From assembly GCA_045647865.1 (NCBI GenBank), contig JAZRMW010000034.1, positions 1 to 64,000 of the forward strand: a stretch of DNA of 64,000 nt, read 5' to 3'. The stretch is from Phocaeicola_A sp045647865 (GTDB lineage Bacteria > Bacteroidota > Bacteroidia > Bacteroidales > Bacteroidaceae). Below, in pieces: positions 45,189 through 53,700 of this stretch. Made by a program: the position numbers and the translations under genes. Each line of letters begins with the position of its first letter. Position 1 is the stretch's first letter. The notes below the pieces were generated by a model. The model was not told the origin of the DNA, did not search any database, and worked only from the letters and a program-made list of their open reading frames with translations.

Positions 45189-45326
45189 TCTCACACAGAA
45201 AGCACAGAACACACAGAAGTTTTACGCGGCGCAAAGCTTGCGTATCCATCCGGGTGAAAACGTGCCGAAGGGTAGCAAGGGCGAAGCCACTTGCCTTTCT
45301 GTGAATTCTGTGTTTTCTGTGTGAGA
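45189..45326. repeat. TIR element copy A
   Basis: A 138-bp element beginning TCTCACACAGAAAGCACAG and ending in its inverted form (TTCTGTGTGAGA). The central region is GCTTGCGTATCCATCCGG and CCGAAGGGTAGCAAGGG. It is followed by extra partial ends (GATTCTGTGTGA, GCTGTGTGAGA) and a TTGAACTTTGAAC heptamer run. The 45159-45443 gap has no credible gene. Confidence 0.85.
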
Positions 45327-45443
45327 ATAAAAAAAAGATTCTGTGTGAAACTTAAAATGATTGCTGTGTGAGACGAGTATAAATGATGAGTGATGAGCGT
45401 TGAACTTTGAACATTAAACTTTAAACTTTCGCCAAATAAGATT

Positions 45444-45899
45444 ATGAAATTCATTTCCCGAAAGATATTTTTCTCTTTGTTCGTTGTGTGCATCGGTCTG
45501 TTGGCCGGTGCGTGCAACGAAGAGGATGATTTGGACATCTTTGTAGGCCGCACCTGGAAGGTGAGCAACTTCTTTGGTCCTACCGGGGCGGTATATACGA
45601 AAGTCGAGGATTTGAAGACGCTGGAAAGGAAAAACAGTTTCTACATTACGTTCGACAATTCTACCACCTTCACGGGACGTACGTTGGACAAAGAGTTCAA
45701 AGGGACGTGGAGTGTCGATTTGAAGAAACGTACGATTTCGCTTCGCGTGAACGGAACCGGAAATCCCACCGATGCGATTAGCCGACAGTTGATGAAGTCC
45801 ATTGCGAACACCGTTTCTTACAGAGGCGACTACAATTGGTTGAACTTGGTGGATAAGGAGGGTTCATACATCCTTTTTTATCCGTATAGATTAGAATAG
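45444..45899 (+). CDS. small lipoprotein, probable DUF4847 family
   Basis: 151 residues with lipoprotein signal CIGLLAGAC and a strongly acidic NEEDDLDIF after it, which suggests surface exposure. The mature part is a lipocalin-like beta fold (GRTWKVSNFFGPTG, NSFYITFDNSTTFTGR, GTWSVDLKKRTISLRVNG). I recall this as DUF4847, commonly next to a dCMP deaminase gene in Bacteroides; it ends 3 bp before that gene here. Function unknown. Confidence 0.7.
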   Translation: MKFISRKIFFSLFVVCIGLLAGACNEEDDLDIFVGRTWKVSNFFGPTGAVYTKVEDLKTLERKNSFYITFDNSTTFTGRTLDKEFKGTWSVDLKKRTISLRVNGTGNPTDAISRQLMKSIANTVSYRGDYNWLNLVDKEGSYILFYPYRLE

Positions 45900-45902
45900 A
45901 CG

Positions 45903-46331
45903 ATGAACAATACAGACAAAAAACAATTGGAACTGGACCGTCGTTATATCCGCATGGCCAGCATTTGGGCGGAGAACTCCTACTGCCAGCGCCGCAAGGT
46001 CGGTTGCCTGGTCGTGAAGGGAAACATGATTATCTCCGACGGATACAACGGTACCCCCTCGGGTTTCGAAAATGTGTGCGAGGACGAGAACAATGTGACC
46101 AAACCCTATGTGCTCCATGCCGAAGCCAATGCCATTACCAAGATTGCCCGTTCGGGCAATAGCAGCGATGGAGCCACGATGTATGTGACAGCCTCGCCCT
46201 GCATCGAATGTGCCAAACTGATTATCCAGTCGGGAGTCCGTCGCGTGGTCTATTCCGAGAAGTACCGTCTGGAAGATGGCATCCGTCTGTTGGAGCGTGC
46301 AGGCATCGAGGTCTGCTATCTGGAGATGTGA
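45903..46331 (+). CDS. dCMP deaminase family protein
   Basis: Deaminates dCMP to dUMP (family assignment; ComEB-like). The zinc-binding HAEANAI and PCIECAKLI motifs are both present with normal spacing, in a 142-residue protein that also carries the substrate-loop NGTPSGFENVCED. It follows the small lipoprotein by 3 bp. An inverted-repeat element begins 44 bp after its stop. Confidence 0.93.
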   Translation: MNNTDKKQLELDRRYIRMASIWAENSYCQRRKVGCLVVKGNMIISDGYNGTPSGFENVCEDENNVTKPYVLHAEANAITKIARSGNSSDGATMYVTASPCIECAKLIIQSGVRRVVYSEKYRLEDGIRLLERAGIEVCYLEM

Positions 46332-46374
46332 GTTTGAGAGTTCAGGAGTTACAAGCTACAAGTGATGAGTATTT

Positions 46375-46693
46375 TCTCACACAGAAAGCACAGAACACAC
46401 AGAAGTTTTACGCGGCGCATAGCTTGCGTATCCATCCGGGTGAAAACGTGCCGAAGGGCAGCAAGGGCAGAGCACTTGCATTCTGTGCATTCTGTGGATT
46501 CTGTGTGAGACTTCAAATGATTGCTGTGTGAAAATAGTTCGCTCGCTGATTTCTTTTCTCACACAGAAAGCACAGAACACACAGAAGTTTTACGCGGCGC
46601 ATAGCTTGCGTATCCATCCGGTTGAAAACGCGCCGAAGGGTAGCAAGGGCGAAGCACTTGCCTTTCTGTGAATTCTGTGTTTTCTGTGTGAGA
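46375..46693. repeat. TIR element copies B (46375-46510) and C (46557-46693)
   Basis: Two direct copies of the same element as 45189-45326, same orientation, 182 bp start to start. After copy C, the ends GATTCTGTGTGAGA repeat twice more, then a TTGAACTTTGAACT heptamer run reaches to 46834. The 46332-46851 gap therefore holds repeats and no credible gene. Confidence 0.85.
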
Positions 46694-46851
46694 ATAAAAA
46701 AAAGATTCTGTGTGAGAATAAAAAAAAGATTCTGTGTGAGACTTAAAATGATTGCTGTGTGAGACGAGTATGAGTGATGAGCGTTGAACTTTGAACTTTG
46801 AACTTTAAACTTTAAACCTTGAACTTTGAACTTAAAAAAAATAATTGCATT

Positions 46852-48468
46852 ATGAAATCCCGTAACGTAGCCCTTATAATCATAGCCAGTGTGGTGACAG
46901 GTATAGCCCTGGGTACCTTCTTTACCCGTCGGCTGCTTACCCCTTACTTGAACGTCATCAATGTCTCGACCAACAAAGTGGGTGACCTGCTTCACATCGT
47001 GGACCGCATGTATGTGGACTCCGCAGATGTGGATGAGATGGTGGAAAAGGTGATGCCTCAAGTGCTGAAGGAACTTGACCCGCACTCCATGTATATCCCA
47101 GCCAAGGATCTGGAGGATACGAATGCCGAACTGAAGGGAAGTTTCAGTGGTATCGGTGTTCAGTTTTCTATCCAGTCGGACACGGTCCATATCAACAGTG
47201 TCATCAAGGGAGGCCCGTCGGAGAAGGTGGGTTTGATGGCCGGCGACCGCATCATTTCAGTCAATGACTCGGCCTATGTCGGTAAGATTGTGACCAACGA
47301 AGAGACCATGCGCCGCTTGAAAGGACCTAAGGGAACCGAAGTGAAACTCGGTATTCACCGTCAGGGTGAAAAGAAACCTCTCAGCTTCACCATCATCCGT
47401 GGCGACATCCCCGTCAAGAGTGTGGATGCGGCCTATATGATTACCGATAAGTTTGGTTACGTAAGGATAAACAAATTCGGTGAAACCACCTATCCCGAGT
47501 TGCTCATTGCCCTGGCCTCTTTCGGACAATACGACTGTCAGGGGGTCATCGTTGATTTGCGCGGAAATACGGGCGGATACATGGCTGCAGCCATACAGAT
47601 GGTGAATGAGTTCCTGCCCAAGAACCGGCTGATTGTCTATACCGAAGGGCGCAATAGTCCGCGTGAGGATTATCATTCTAACGGTAGAGGAAACATGCAG
47701 GGAATGCCCATCATTGTATTGATGGACGAAATCTCGGCCAGTGCAAGCGAGATTTTTGCCGGAGCCATTCAGGACAACGACCGCGGTACCATCATCGGCC
47801 GTCGCTCTTTCGGTAAGGGACTGGTGCAGCAACCCTTCGAGTTCCGCGATGGTTCAGCCATGCGGCTTACCGTTGCCCGCTATTACACTCCGGCCGGACG
47901 ATGCATACAGAAACCTTATGCCAAAGGTAAGGAAAAAGAGTATGACATGGACCTCCTGACCCGCTACGAACATGGTGAGTTCTTCTCGCAGGACAGCATC
48001 CGTCAGGATGAAAACTCGTTGTTCTATACCTCCATCGGTCGTCCGGTATATGGTGGAGGAGGCATCATGCCTGACATCTTTGTGCCTCAGGATACCAGTA
48101 ACTATACCTCTTATTATAAGACTGCAGCCATGCGTGGACTGATTGTGAAGTTCGCCTTCGATTATACGGACCGTAACCGTGCCCGTCTCAAGGAGTATGA
48201 GGATGTCAAGTCGTTGGAGAAGTATCTCAAGAGTCAGGGACTGCTCCATCAGTTTGCCCGCTATGCCGATACACGTGGTTTGAAGCGTCGCAATAACATG
48301 CTCTACAAGTCGCGTGCCCTCTTCGAGGAGGCACTCTATGGCAACATCATCTACAACATGCTTGGCATGGAAGAGTATATCAAGTATCTGAATGAGACAG
48401 ACCCCGCTGTCCTCCGTGCCGTCGAAGTGTTGGAACGGGGTGAGAGTGTGCCGACGGTGGCAAAGTGA
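46852..48468 (+). CDS. S41 family C-terminal processing peptidase
   Basis: A periplasmic serine protease anchored by an N-terminal helix (VALIIIASVVTGIALGTFF). PDZ domain about residues 85-165 (SFSGIGVQFSI, GLMAGDRIISVNDSAYVG), then the catalytic core with nucleophile Ser in MDEISASASEIFAGAI and the general-base Lys in RRSFGKGLVQQPFEF. The open frame begins at 46819, but the ATG at 46852 gives a proper signal anchor. 538 residues is normal. Flanked on both sides by inverted-repeat elements, so transcription is probably separate from its neighbours. Confidence 0.94.
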   Translation: MKSRNVALIIIASVVTGIALGTFFTRRLLTPYLNVINVSTNKVGDLLHIVDRMYVDSADVDEMVEKVMPQVLKELDPHSMYIPAKDLEDTNAELKGSFSGIGVQFSIQSDTVHINSVIKGGPSEKVGLMAGDRIISVNDSAYVGKIVTNEETMRRLKGPKGTEVKLGIHRQGEKKPLSFTIIRGDIPVKSVDAAYMITDKFGYVRINKFGETTYPELLIALASFGQYDCQGVIVDLRGNTGGYMAAAIQMVNEFLPKNRLIVYTEGRNSPREDYHSNGRGNMQGMPIIVLMDEISASASEIFAGAIQDNDRGTIIGRRSFGKGLVQQPFEFRDGSAMRLTVARYYTPAGRCIQKPYAKGKEKEYDMDLLTRYEHGEFFSQDSIRQDENSLFYTSIGRPVYGGGGIMPDIFVPQDTSNYTSYYKTAAMRGLIVKFAFDYTDRNRARLKEYEDVKSLEKYLKSQGLLHQFARYADTRGLKRRNNMLYKSRALFEEALYGNIIYNMLGMEEYIKYLNETDPAVLRAVEVLERGESVPTVAK

Positions 48469-48498
48469 TGAGCTACGAGTTACAGGCTACGATTTTTT

Positions 48499-48634
48499 TC
48501 TCACACAGAAAGCACAGAACACACAGAAGTTTTACGCGCGCATAACTTGCGTATCCATCCGGGTGATTACGCGCCGAAGGGTAGCAAGGGCAGAGCACTT
48601 GCCTTTCTGTGCATTCTGTGAATTCTGTGTGAGA
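48499..48634. repeat. TIR element copy D
   Basis: Same 136-bp element and orientation as copies A-C, with TTTACGCGCGC in the centre. It is followed by partial ends and TTGAACTTTGAACT. It occupies the 276-bp gap between the S41 gene and the cyclo-ligase gene. Confidence 0.85.
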
Positions 48635-48744
48635 ATAAAAAAAGATTCTGTGTGAGACTTAAAATAAATCTGTGTGAAACAAGTATAAGTGATGAGCGTT
48701 GAACTTTGAACTTTATATAAATCTCAGATACTAAAGATCGAAAA

Positions 48745-49293
48745 ATGAAGAATGAAGAATTACGGACGAAGCGTATCCTCCGCCAGTCCATCCGAACCAT
48801 AAAAGCTTCCTACTCCCGTGCGGAGTTGGAAGCCCTTTCTGTATCTATGCTCCAACGATTGGAGCAGCACCCCGTGTTTGTGAAGGCCCGTACCGTATTG
48901 CTCTACCACTCTCTGCCCGATGAGGTCACTACCCATGCCTTCATCGATCGTTGGTGTGGAGAGAAGGAAATCATCCTGCCCACCGTTGTGGGCGACGACC
49001 TTGTCCTTCATCGCTACACCGGTCCCAGCTGTTTGACCCTTGGAAGCTATGGTATCCTTGAACCCTCGGGCGAACTGTTCACGGACTTCGACCGTATCAC
49101 CCTCGCTGTCATCCCCGGCATGGCCTTCGACCGCCAGGGAAACCGCCTCGGTCGTGGCAAGGGATACTACGACCGCTTGCTGCCCCGCCTCACCCATGCC
49201 TACAAGCTTGGCCTTTGCTTCCCCTTCCAACTGCTTCCCGAGGAGATTCCTCACGAACCGCATGACATCCGGATGGACGCGGTGATAGCTTAA
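48745..49293 (+). CDS. 5-formyltetrahydrofolate cyclo-ligase
   Basis: ATP-dependent conversion of 5-formyl-THF to 5,10-methenyl-THF, returning folate to the active pool. The signature NRLGRGKGYYDRLLP, with the phosphate-binding loop, is near residues 131-145. Also present are the substrate-pocket segments VLLYHSLPDEVTTHAF and TLAVIPGMAFDRQG. 182 residues, normal for the family. Start chosen at the first ATG, preceded by AAGATCGAAAA with no strong SD, as is usual in this phylum. Confidence 0.93.
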   Translation: MKNEELRTKRILRQSIRTIKASYSRAELEALSVSMLQRLEQHPVFVKARTVLLYHSLPDEVTTHAFIDRWCGEKEIILPTVVGDDLVLHRYTGPSCLTLGSYGILEPSGELFTDFDRITLAVIPGMAFDRQGNRLGRGKGYYDRLLPRLTHAYKLGLCFPFQLLPEEIPHEPHDIRMDAVIA

Positions 49294-49382
49294 CGTAAGT
49301 TCGATATAAGGTTCAAAGTTCAAAGTTCAAGGACAATGCAAGCCTGTCATTTTGAAGGTACCGAAGGATCTGTGAACGTGAG

Positions 49383-49461
49383 CTGTAGGGGTGCCCCTTG
49401 TGGGTACCCAATGAAACATGCAACATCAATCATCGGGCATCCACAAGGGATGCCCCTACAG
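49383..49461. repeat. 79-bp palindromic element (CTGTAGGGG...CCCCTACAG)
   Basis: The ends CTGTAGGGGTGCCCCTTGTG and the inverse of CACAAGGGATGCCCCTACAG pair with few mismatches around a 37-bp centre. It has no coding capacity. Shares its outer GTAGGGG with 9445-9474. Confidence 0.65.
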
Positions 49462-49496
49462 AGGGCGAAAGCAAGCGAACATGCAAGCAGCACTAT

Positions 49497-49545
49497 CGTC
49501 TGAACTCCTAAGCGAAGCGTCACTCCTGAACTCCTGAACTCCTTT
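49497..49545. repeat. ACTCCTGAACTCCT dispersed repeat, third site
   Basis: CTGAACTCCTAAGCGAAGCG followed by TCACTCCTGAACTCCTGAACTCC, the same family as 2534-2823 and 8006-8315, including the GCGAAGCG palindrome. Confidence 0.7.
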
Positions 49546-49578
49546 GATTCAAGGTTCAACGCTCATCACTTATAATCG

Positions 49579-50080
49579 TCTCACACAGAAAACACAGAAT
49601 TACACAGAAATGCAAGTGCTCCGCCCTTGCCGCCCTTCGGCACGTAATCACCCGGATGGCCACGCAAGCTCTGCGCGCGTAAAAATTCTGTGAAGTTCTG
49701 TGAATTCTGTGTGCGAAAAGAAATCATCGAGCAGGCAGTCTCACACAGTATCTTTTTAAATTCTCACACAGAAAACACAGAAAACACAGAAAGGCAAGTG
49801 CTTCGCCCTTGCCGCCCTTCGGCACGTAATCACCCGGATGGATACGCAAGCTATGCGCGCGTAAAAATTCTGTGAAGTTCTGTGAATTCTGTGTGCGAAA
49901 AGAAATCATCGAGCAGGCAGTTTCACACAGAATCTTTTTTTATTCTCACACAGAAAACACAGAATTACACAGAAATGCAAGTGCTCCGCCCTTGCCGCCC
50001 ATGCGGCACGTAATCACCTGGATGGCCACGCAAGCTCTGCGCGCGTAATATTCTGTGAATTCTGTGCTTTCTGTGTGCGA
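49579..50080. repeat. TIR element copies E, F, G in tandem, reverse orientation
   Basis: Three copies (49579-49716, 49762-49898, 49944-50080) inverted relative to A-D, with start-to-start steps of 183 and 182 bp, so the element plus its linker (GAAAAGAAATCATCGAGCAG) was multiplied as a unit. The outer right ends carry GTGTGCGA instead of GTGTGAGA. The following 50081-50285 has a fourth partial end and no gene. Confidence 0.85.
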
Positions 50081-50285
50081 AAAGAAATCAGCGAGCAGGC
50101 TATTTCCTACAGCACTCATTTCTGTGTGCGAGAAAAGAACATATTCAGTGCGAGAATTTTCCGCTTGGGACAAAGAGAAAGCATCCACACATTAATGCAC
50201 GTTGGTGTGCAGTTTTATGATTTTTTGGACTTGTGATTATCCCTTTTTTTTACTATCCCTTTACAATCTGATAGTTAGCCCTTTA

Positions 50286-50362
50286 TTTTTTTTTTTTTTT
50301 GTTAAATTTTTGTATTTTACCATGTATTTCTTGTAATTTTTCCAAAAAAATAAATACCTTTG
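50286..50362 (+). promoter_or_regulatory. promoter of the structured RNA/giant protein unit, with T15 tract
   Basis: TACCTTTG (50355-50362) is an exact TAnnTTTG -7 box with a TTG at 50331-50333, 21 nt upstream. A run of 15 T residues (50286-50300) lies about 30 bp upstream of the -33 region. The predicted transcript start is near 50369, almost 400 nt before the ATG at 50762. Confidence 0.65.
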
Positions 50363-50368
50363 CACCGA

Positions 50369-50698
50369 CCTTGGTGTGTACTCTTTGCCCATTTGTACGG
50401 ACAAAAGAGGACGTGCGTGGTCGATGACATAGTGAAAAGGTGTTTGCTTGGCACTGTAGTTCAGAGACTTAGAGGACTCGTAGATCCTGTCAGTTTGTGA
50501 AAGACAACGCTATGGTAGATGCCCATCGAGAATGAGTTAGATTCCGTGACAATCCGCTGTACTGCAATGACAGTTGCAGGTTTTGTTGGCTTTATACTCT
50601 TCAACGTGGGGAACTACACAGCTTGTCCCAGCAAGCGGGGGCATGCAGGTAGTCTGAGTGTCGGACGAAGTAATAAGTACAGATTCTCACACTTTTTC
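50369..50698 (+). ncRNA. candidate structured RNA or long leader upstream of the giant protein
   Basis: Non-coding, about 330 nt between a consensus promoter and a short T-run (50693-50697). The ends can pair: GTGTG (50374-50378) with CACAC (50688-50692), continued by TACT/AGTA. Internal hairpins: CTCT+TTTGT (50381-50396) with ACAAA+AGAG (50401-50409) around an ACGG loop; ACTG/CAGT and AGGA/TCCT (50453-50494); ATGG/CCAT (50512-50526); CTGCAA/TTGCAG (50562-50579); GTTG/CAAC (50585-50605); CTAC/GTAG enclosing GCTTG/CAAGC (50614-50652). It does not show tmRNA, RNase P or SRP RNA hallmarks. It may be an independent RNA or the 5' leader of the next gene. Confidence 0.5.
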
Positions 50699-50761
50699 TT
50701 GATTAATTAATTACTTTAAACTAATGTCTGGTTTGGGGAATCTGCGGACACATTTTTAACT

Positions 50762-53700
50762 ATGAGGCAAAAACATTTCATGTTCGCTCTTGTCGTGATG
50801 TTGAGTTTTGCTTTTTCAGCTTTTGCCCAGACTATAAATAGTGCGGACGAATTGAAAGCAGCGCTCGAATCTACACAGAGTACAAGTGTTGTCTTAGGGA
50901 ATGATATTGAGCTTGATGCTCAGATTACTATTCCCAAGAAAACTGCTCACACTTTGGATTTGAATGGTAAAAAAGTTACCGGCGGAATTTACGTTTACGG
51001 TACTTTGACCATTAATGACAAAGTAGGAGGTGGTAAGTTAACCGCTAATACCTATGTATTGAATGGTGCGGGAGGCTCTAAGATTATCCTTAACGGTGGT
51101 AAGGTTTACCGCGGTTCAAGTTGGTCGGTATACACCACAGGTAGTTTTGTTGTTAACGGTGGCGAGGTACTAAACACTATTCGAGTTGCCGGATCTGGAA
51201 CAGTTGAACTCAATGGTGGTACTGTCGCATCTGTTCAGGTAACAAGCGGTAATCTGAATATTACCGATTCTGATGCTACAGTTACTGGTACTCTTAACAT
51301 TGAAAAAGGCGCTAAAGGAGTTGACATCTCAGCCGGTACAATCAACGGTGACGTAACAATTGCCAGCGAGGCTACGGATAAAGTTGCCATCTCCGGTGGT
51401 TCATTCAAAGACGCAGACGCTATCAAGGACTATCTTCCAAGTGGCTCAGCTCTCCTCCAAAAGCCTGATGGTACTTACGAGATTGTAGCAGGTTTGCTTA
51501 AGATTGGGGATACCTATTATCCTACTCTTGATGCAGCTTTTGCCGCAGCTAAGGATGGCGCGACTATCGAACTTATCAACCAGGATGGTGCAGTCATCGC
51601 CATGAACGGTTCACTGTATGGCAAGAACGTTACCATCACAGGTACTGCTAAGGTTGACTGGAACAAGGGCTTCTTGTTCGTAGGTCGTGGAGGTGAAGGC
51701 AATGCAACTCTTACATTCGAGGATGCAAACCTCACTTCTGCTTCTGAAAGCAAGTCTTACGGTATCCACGTATCAGGTCGCGAGAAGGGTACAAACAATA
51801 AGTACGATGGTACTTTGGTAATCAAGAACTCGGAGATTGAACTCGACTATTTGATTAATAGAGGAGCTATTGAACTTAATAAAGCCGCTCTGACTGTAAA
51901 GAATGGTTTCGGTATTGCCGGTCGTCCTGCAAAAGAAACAGAGAACAATCAGGATGCAACAGCTACCATCACATTGAATAAGGAGTCTAAGCTCGTTGTG
52001 AACAATCACAACGGTATGGGACTTGGCCTAGCAAGCACATCGCTTGAAGGCTATGGTATCATGAACATCGATGAGACCTCTACATTCAAGGCTGAGAAAC
52101 CATTCAGTGTAACTGCTAACGGTACAATGAATGTAGCAGGTAATGCTGTTGTTGCTGGTACATTGACCAACAACGGTGCTATCGTTCTCACAAACGCTAA
52201 GGCTTCATTGACTTCTAGCGAGTGTGGCAACGTAACTACTAACGTAGCTAACAAGGTTGTTTCTTACAACAACGGTGCTTACAAACTGATTGATGTAATA
52301 GCTAAGATTGGTGAGCAGGGTTACACCTCTCTTCAGGCTGCTATCAACGCAGTGAAGAACAGTGAGACTATCACATTGATTGCTGACTGTGCAGAGAATG
52401 TAACAGTTGTTCAGGCTCCCAATGTGAAGTTTACTATCGATGGTGCTCAAAAGACTATGACAGGTGCTATCACTATTGATGGCAAGAGCGAGGCTTATGC
52501 TACTGCAGGCGTCACTATCAAGAATGTGAAGTTTGATGCTACTAACGTCGCAGTGGACGCTTGCATCAATCTCAGCAATGGTACAACAGCAACACGTTAC
52601 ACCAACAATGTAACAGTTGAGAACTGTACATTCACAGGTGGTAATAAGGAGAAGGCTGCTATCAAGTCTTACCAGGGTGGTGATAAGAACCTTGCTGTAA
52701 CTGGTTGTACAGCTGACGATACAATGCACTCTTTGATTCAGGCTGCTAATATCGCAGGTGTTGTGGTGGATAACTGTACTGTTAAGTCAAAGAACGGTAT
52801 TAACTTGAACTCTTCTTCAAATGTTGAAATCAAGAACTCTACAATCGACGTTAACGGTTATGCTGTACGCGCCGGTGTCAGCGGTGGTTCAAGTGGTAAG
52901 GTTGAACTTACAAACAACACATTGAAGACAAATGGCAGCGAAGATGCTGTTATCGTGATTCGTGGTACAGCTTCTGAGCAGATTAACCTCGCAATGTCAC
53001 AGAACGTTGTAAGCGGTACAACTCACATTAGCGGTACTACCAACAAGACAAAGGTTTCTGCCGAGGCTAACTATTGGGACGGTAAGAATGCTCCTGTAGT
53101 AGCACAGGGTAACACTGCTGTGAAGGTTAACTCATATTATAACAATGAGAATCTCGCGCCTGAGAACCTTGTTCGTAACCAGATGGGTGGTCAGATAATT
53201 GCTTATACCGAAGGTCATAGAATCTGGGGTGAAGTTTGGGGTAACGCGGTTGAAAGCTTCGTTATCAAGGTGCTCGATGCTCAGGGCAACGTTATGGGTA
53301 CTTCAAGCCTCAACAATGTTAATGGCATCATCGACGGTGACGTGACCGCTACATGGAGCATCAACTTCGCAGGTACATCAAGTGATTACTGGACTGTGAA
53401 CTGGACAAATGCACCTACTTATAGCAATATGCCTGCTAAGGTTCAACTTTGGGTTGATGGCAAGAATGTAAGTGAGGGTAATGTACAGCTCAATGGTCCT
53501 GATGGTCTCAACAAGGTCTCAGTTGCAACTGTAGATGCAGACGGAAAGATTATTGCTATGCATAAGACATTTGAGGCTGCTGTTGCTGCAGGTGACAATG
53601 TTGCTATTCTCAGAGCTGGCACATACAAAGTTCCTACTGGTAAGAACCTCACCATCACAGGTGCTGTTGAGGGTGTTAAGTTTGCAAACATCGGTGCTCA

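Noticed and set aside
49690..49875. Small frames in the TIR elements (for example a 61-residue plus frame and similar ones at 46208-46531 and 48392-48655)
   Set aside because: They are translations of the repeat in various frames and orientations, with the same words readable on both strands.
50440..50580. Group I intron-like words (TTCAGAGACTTAGA, AATCCGC) in the leader
   Set aside because: The order is wrong for the P, Q, R, S elements, no P7/P3 core can be drawn, and there is no flanking split gene.
50519..50710. 63-residue plus-strand frame in the giant gene's leader
   Set aside because: No coding character, out of step with the RNA hairpins, and not joined to the downstream gene.
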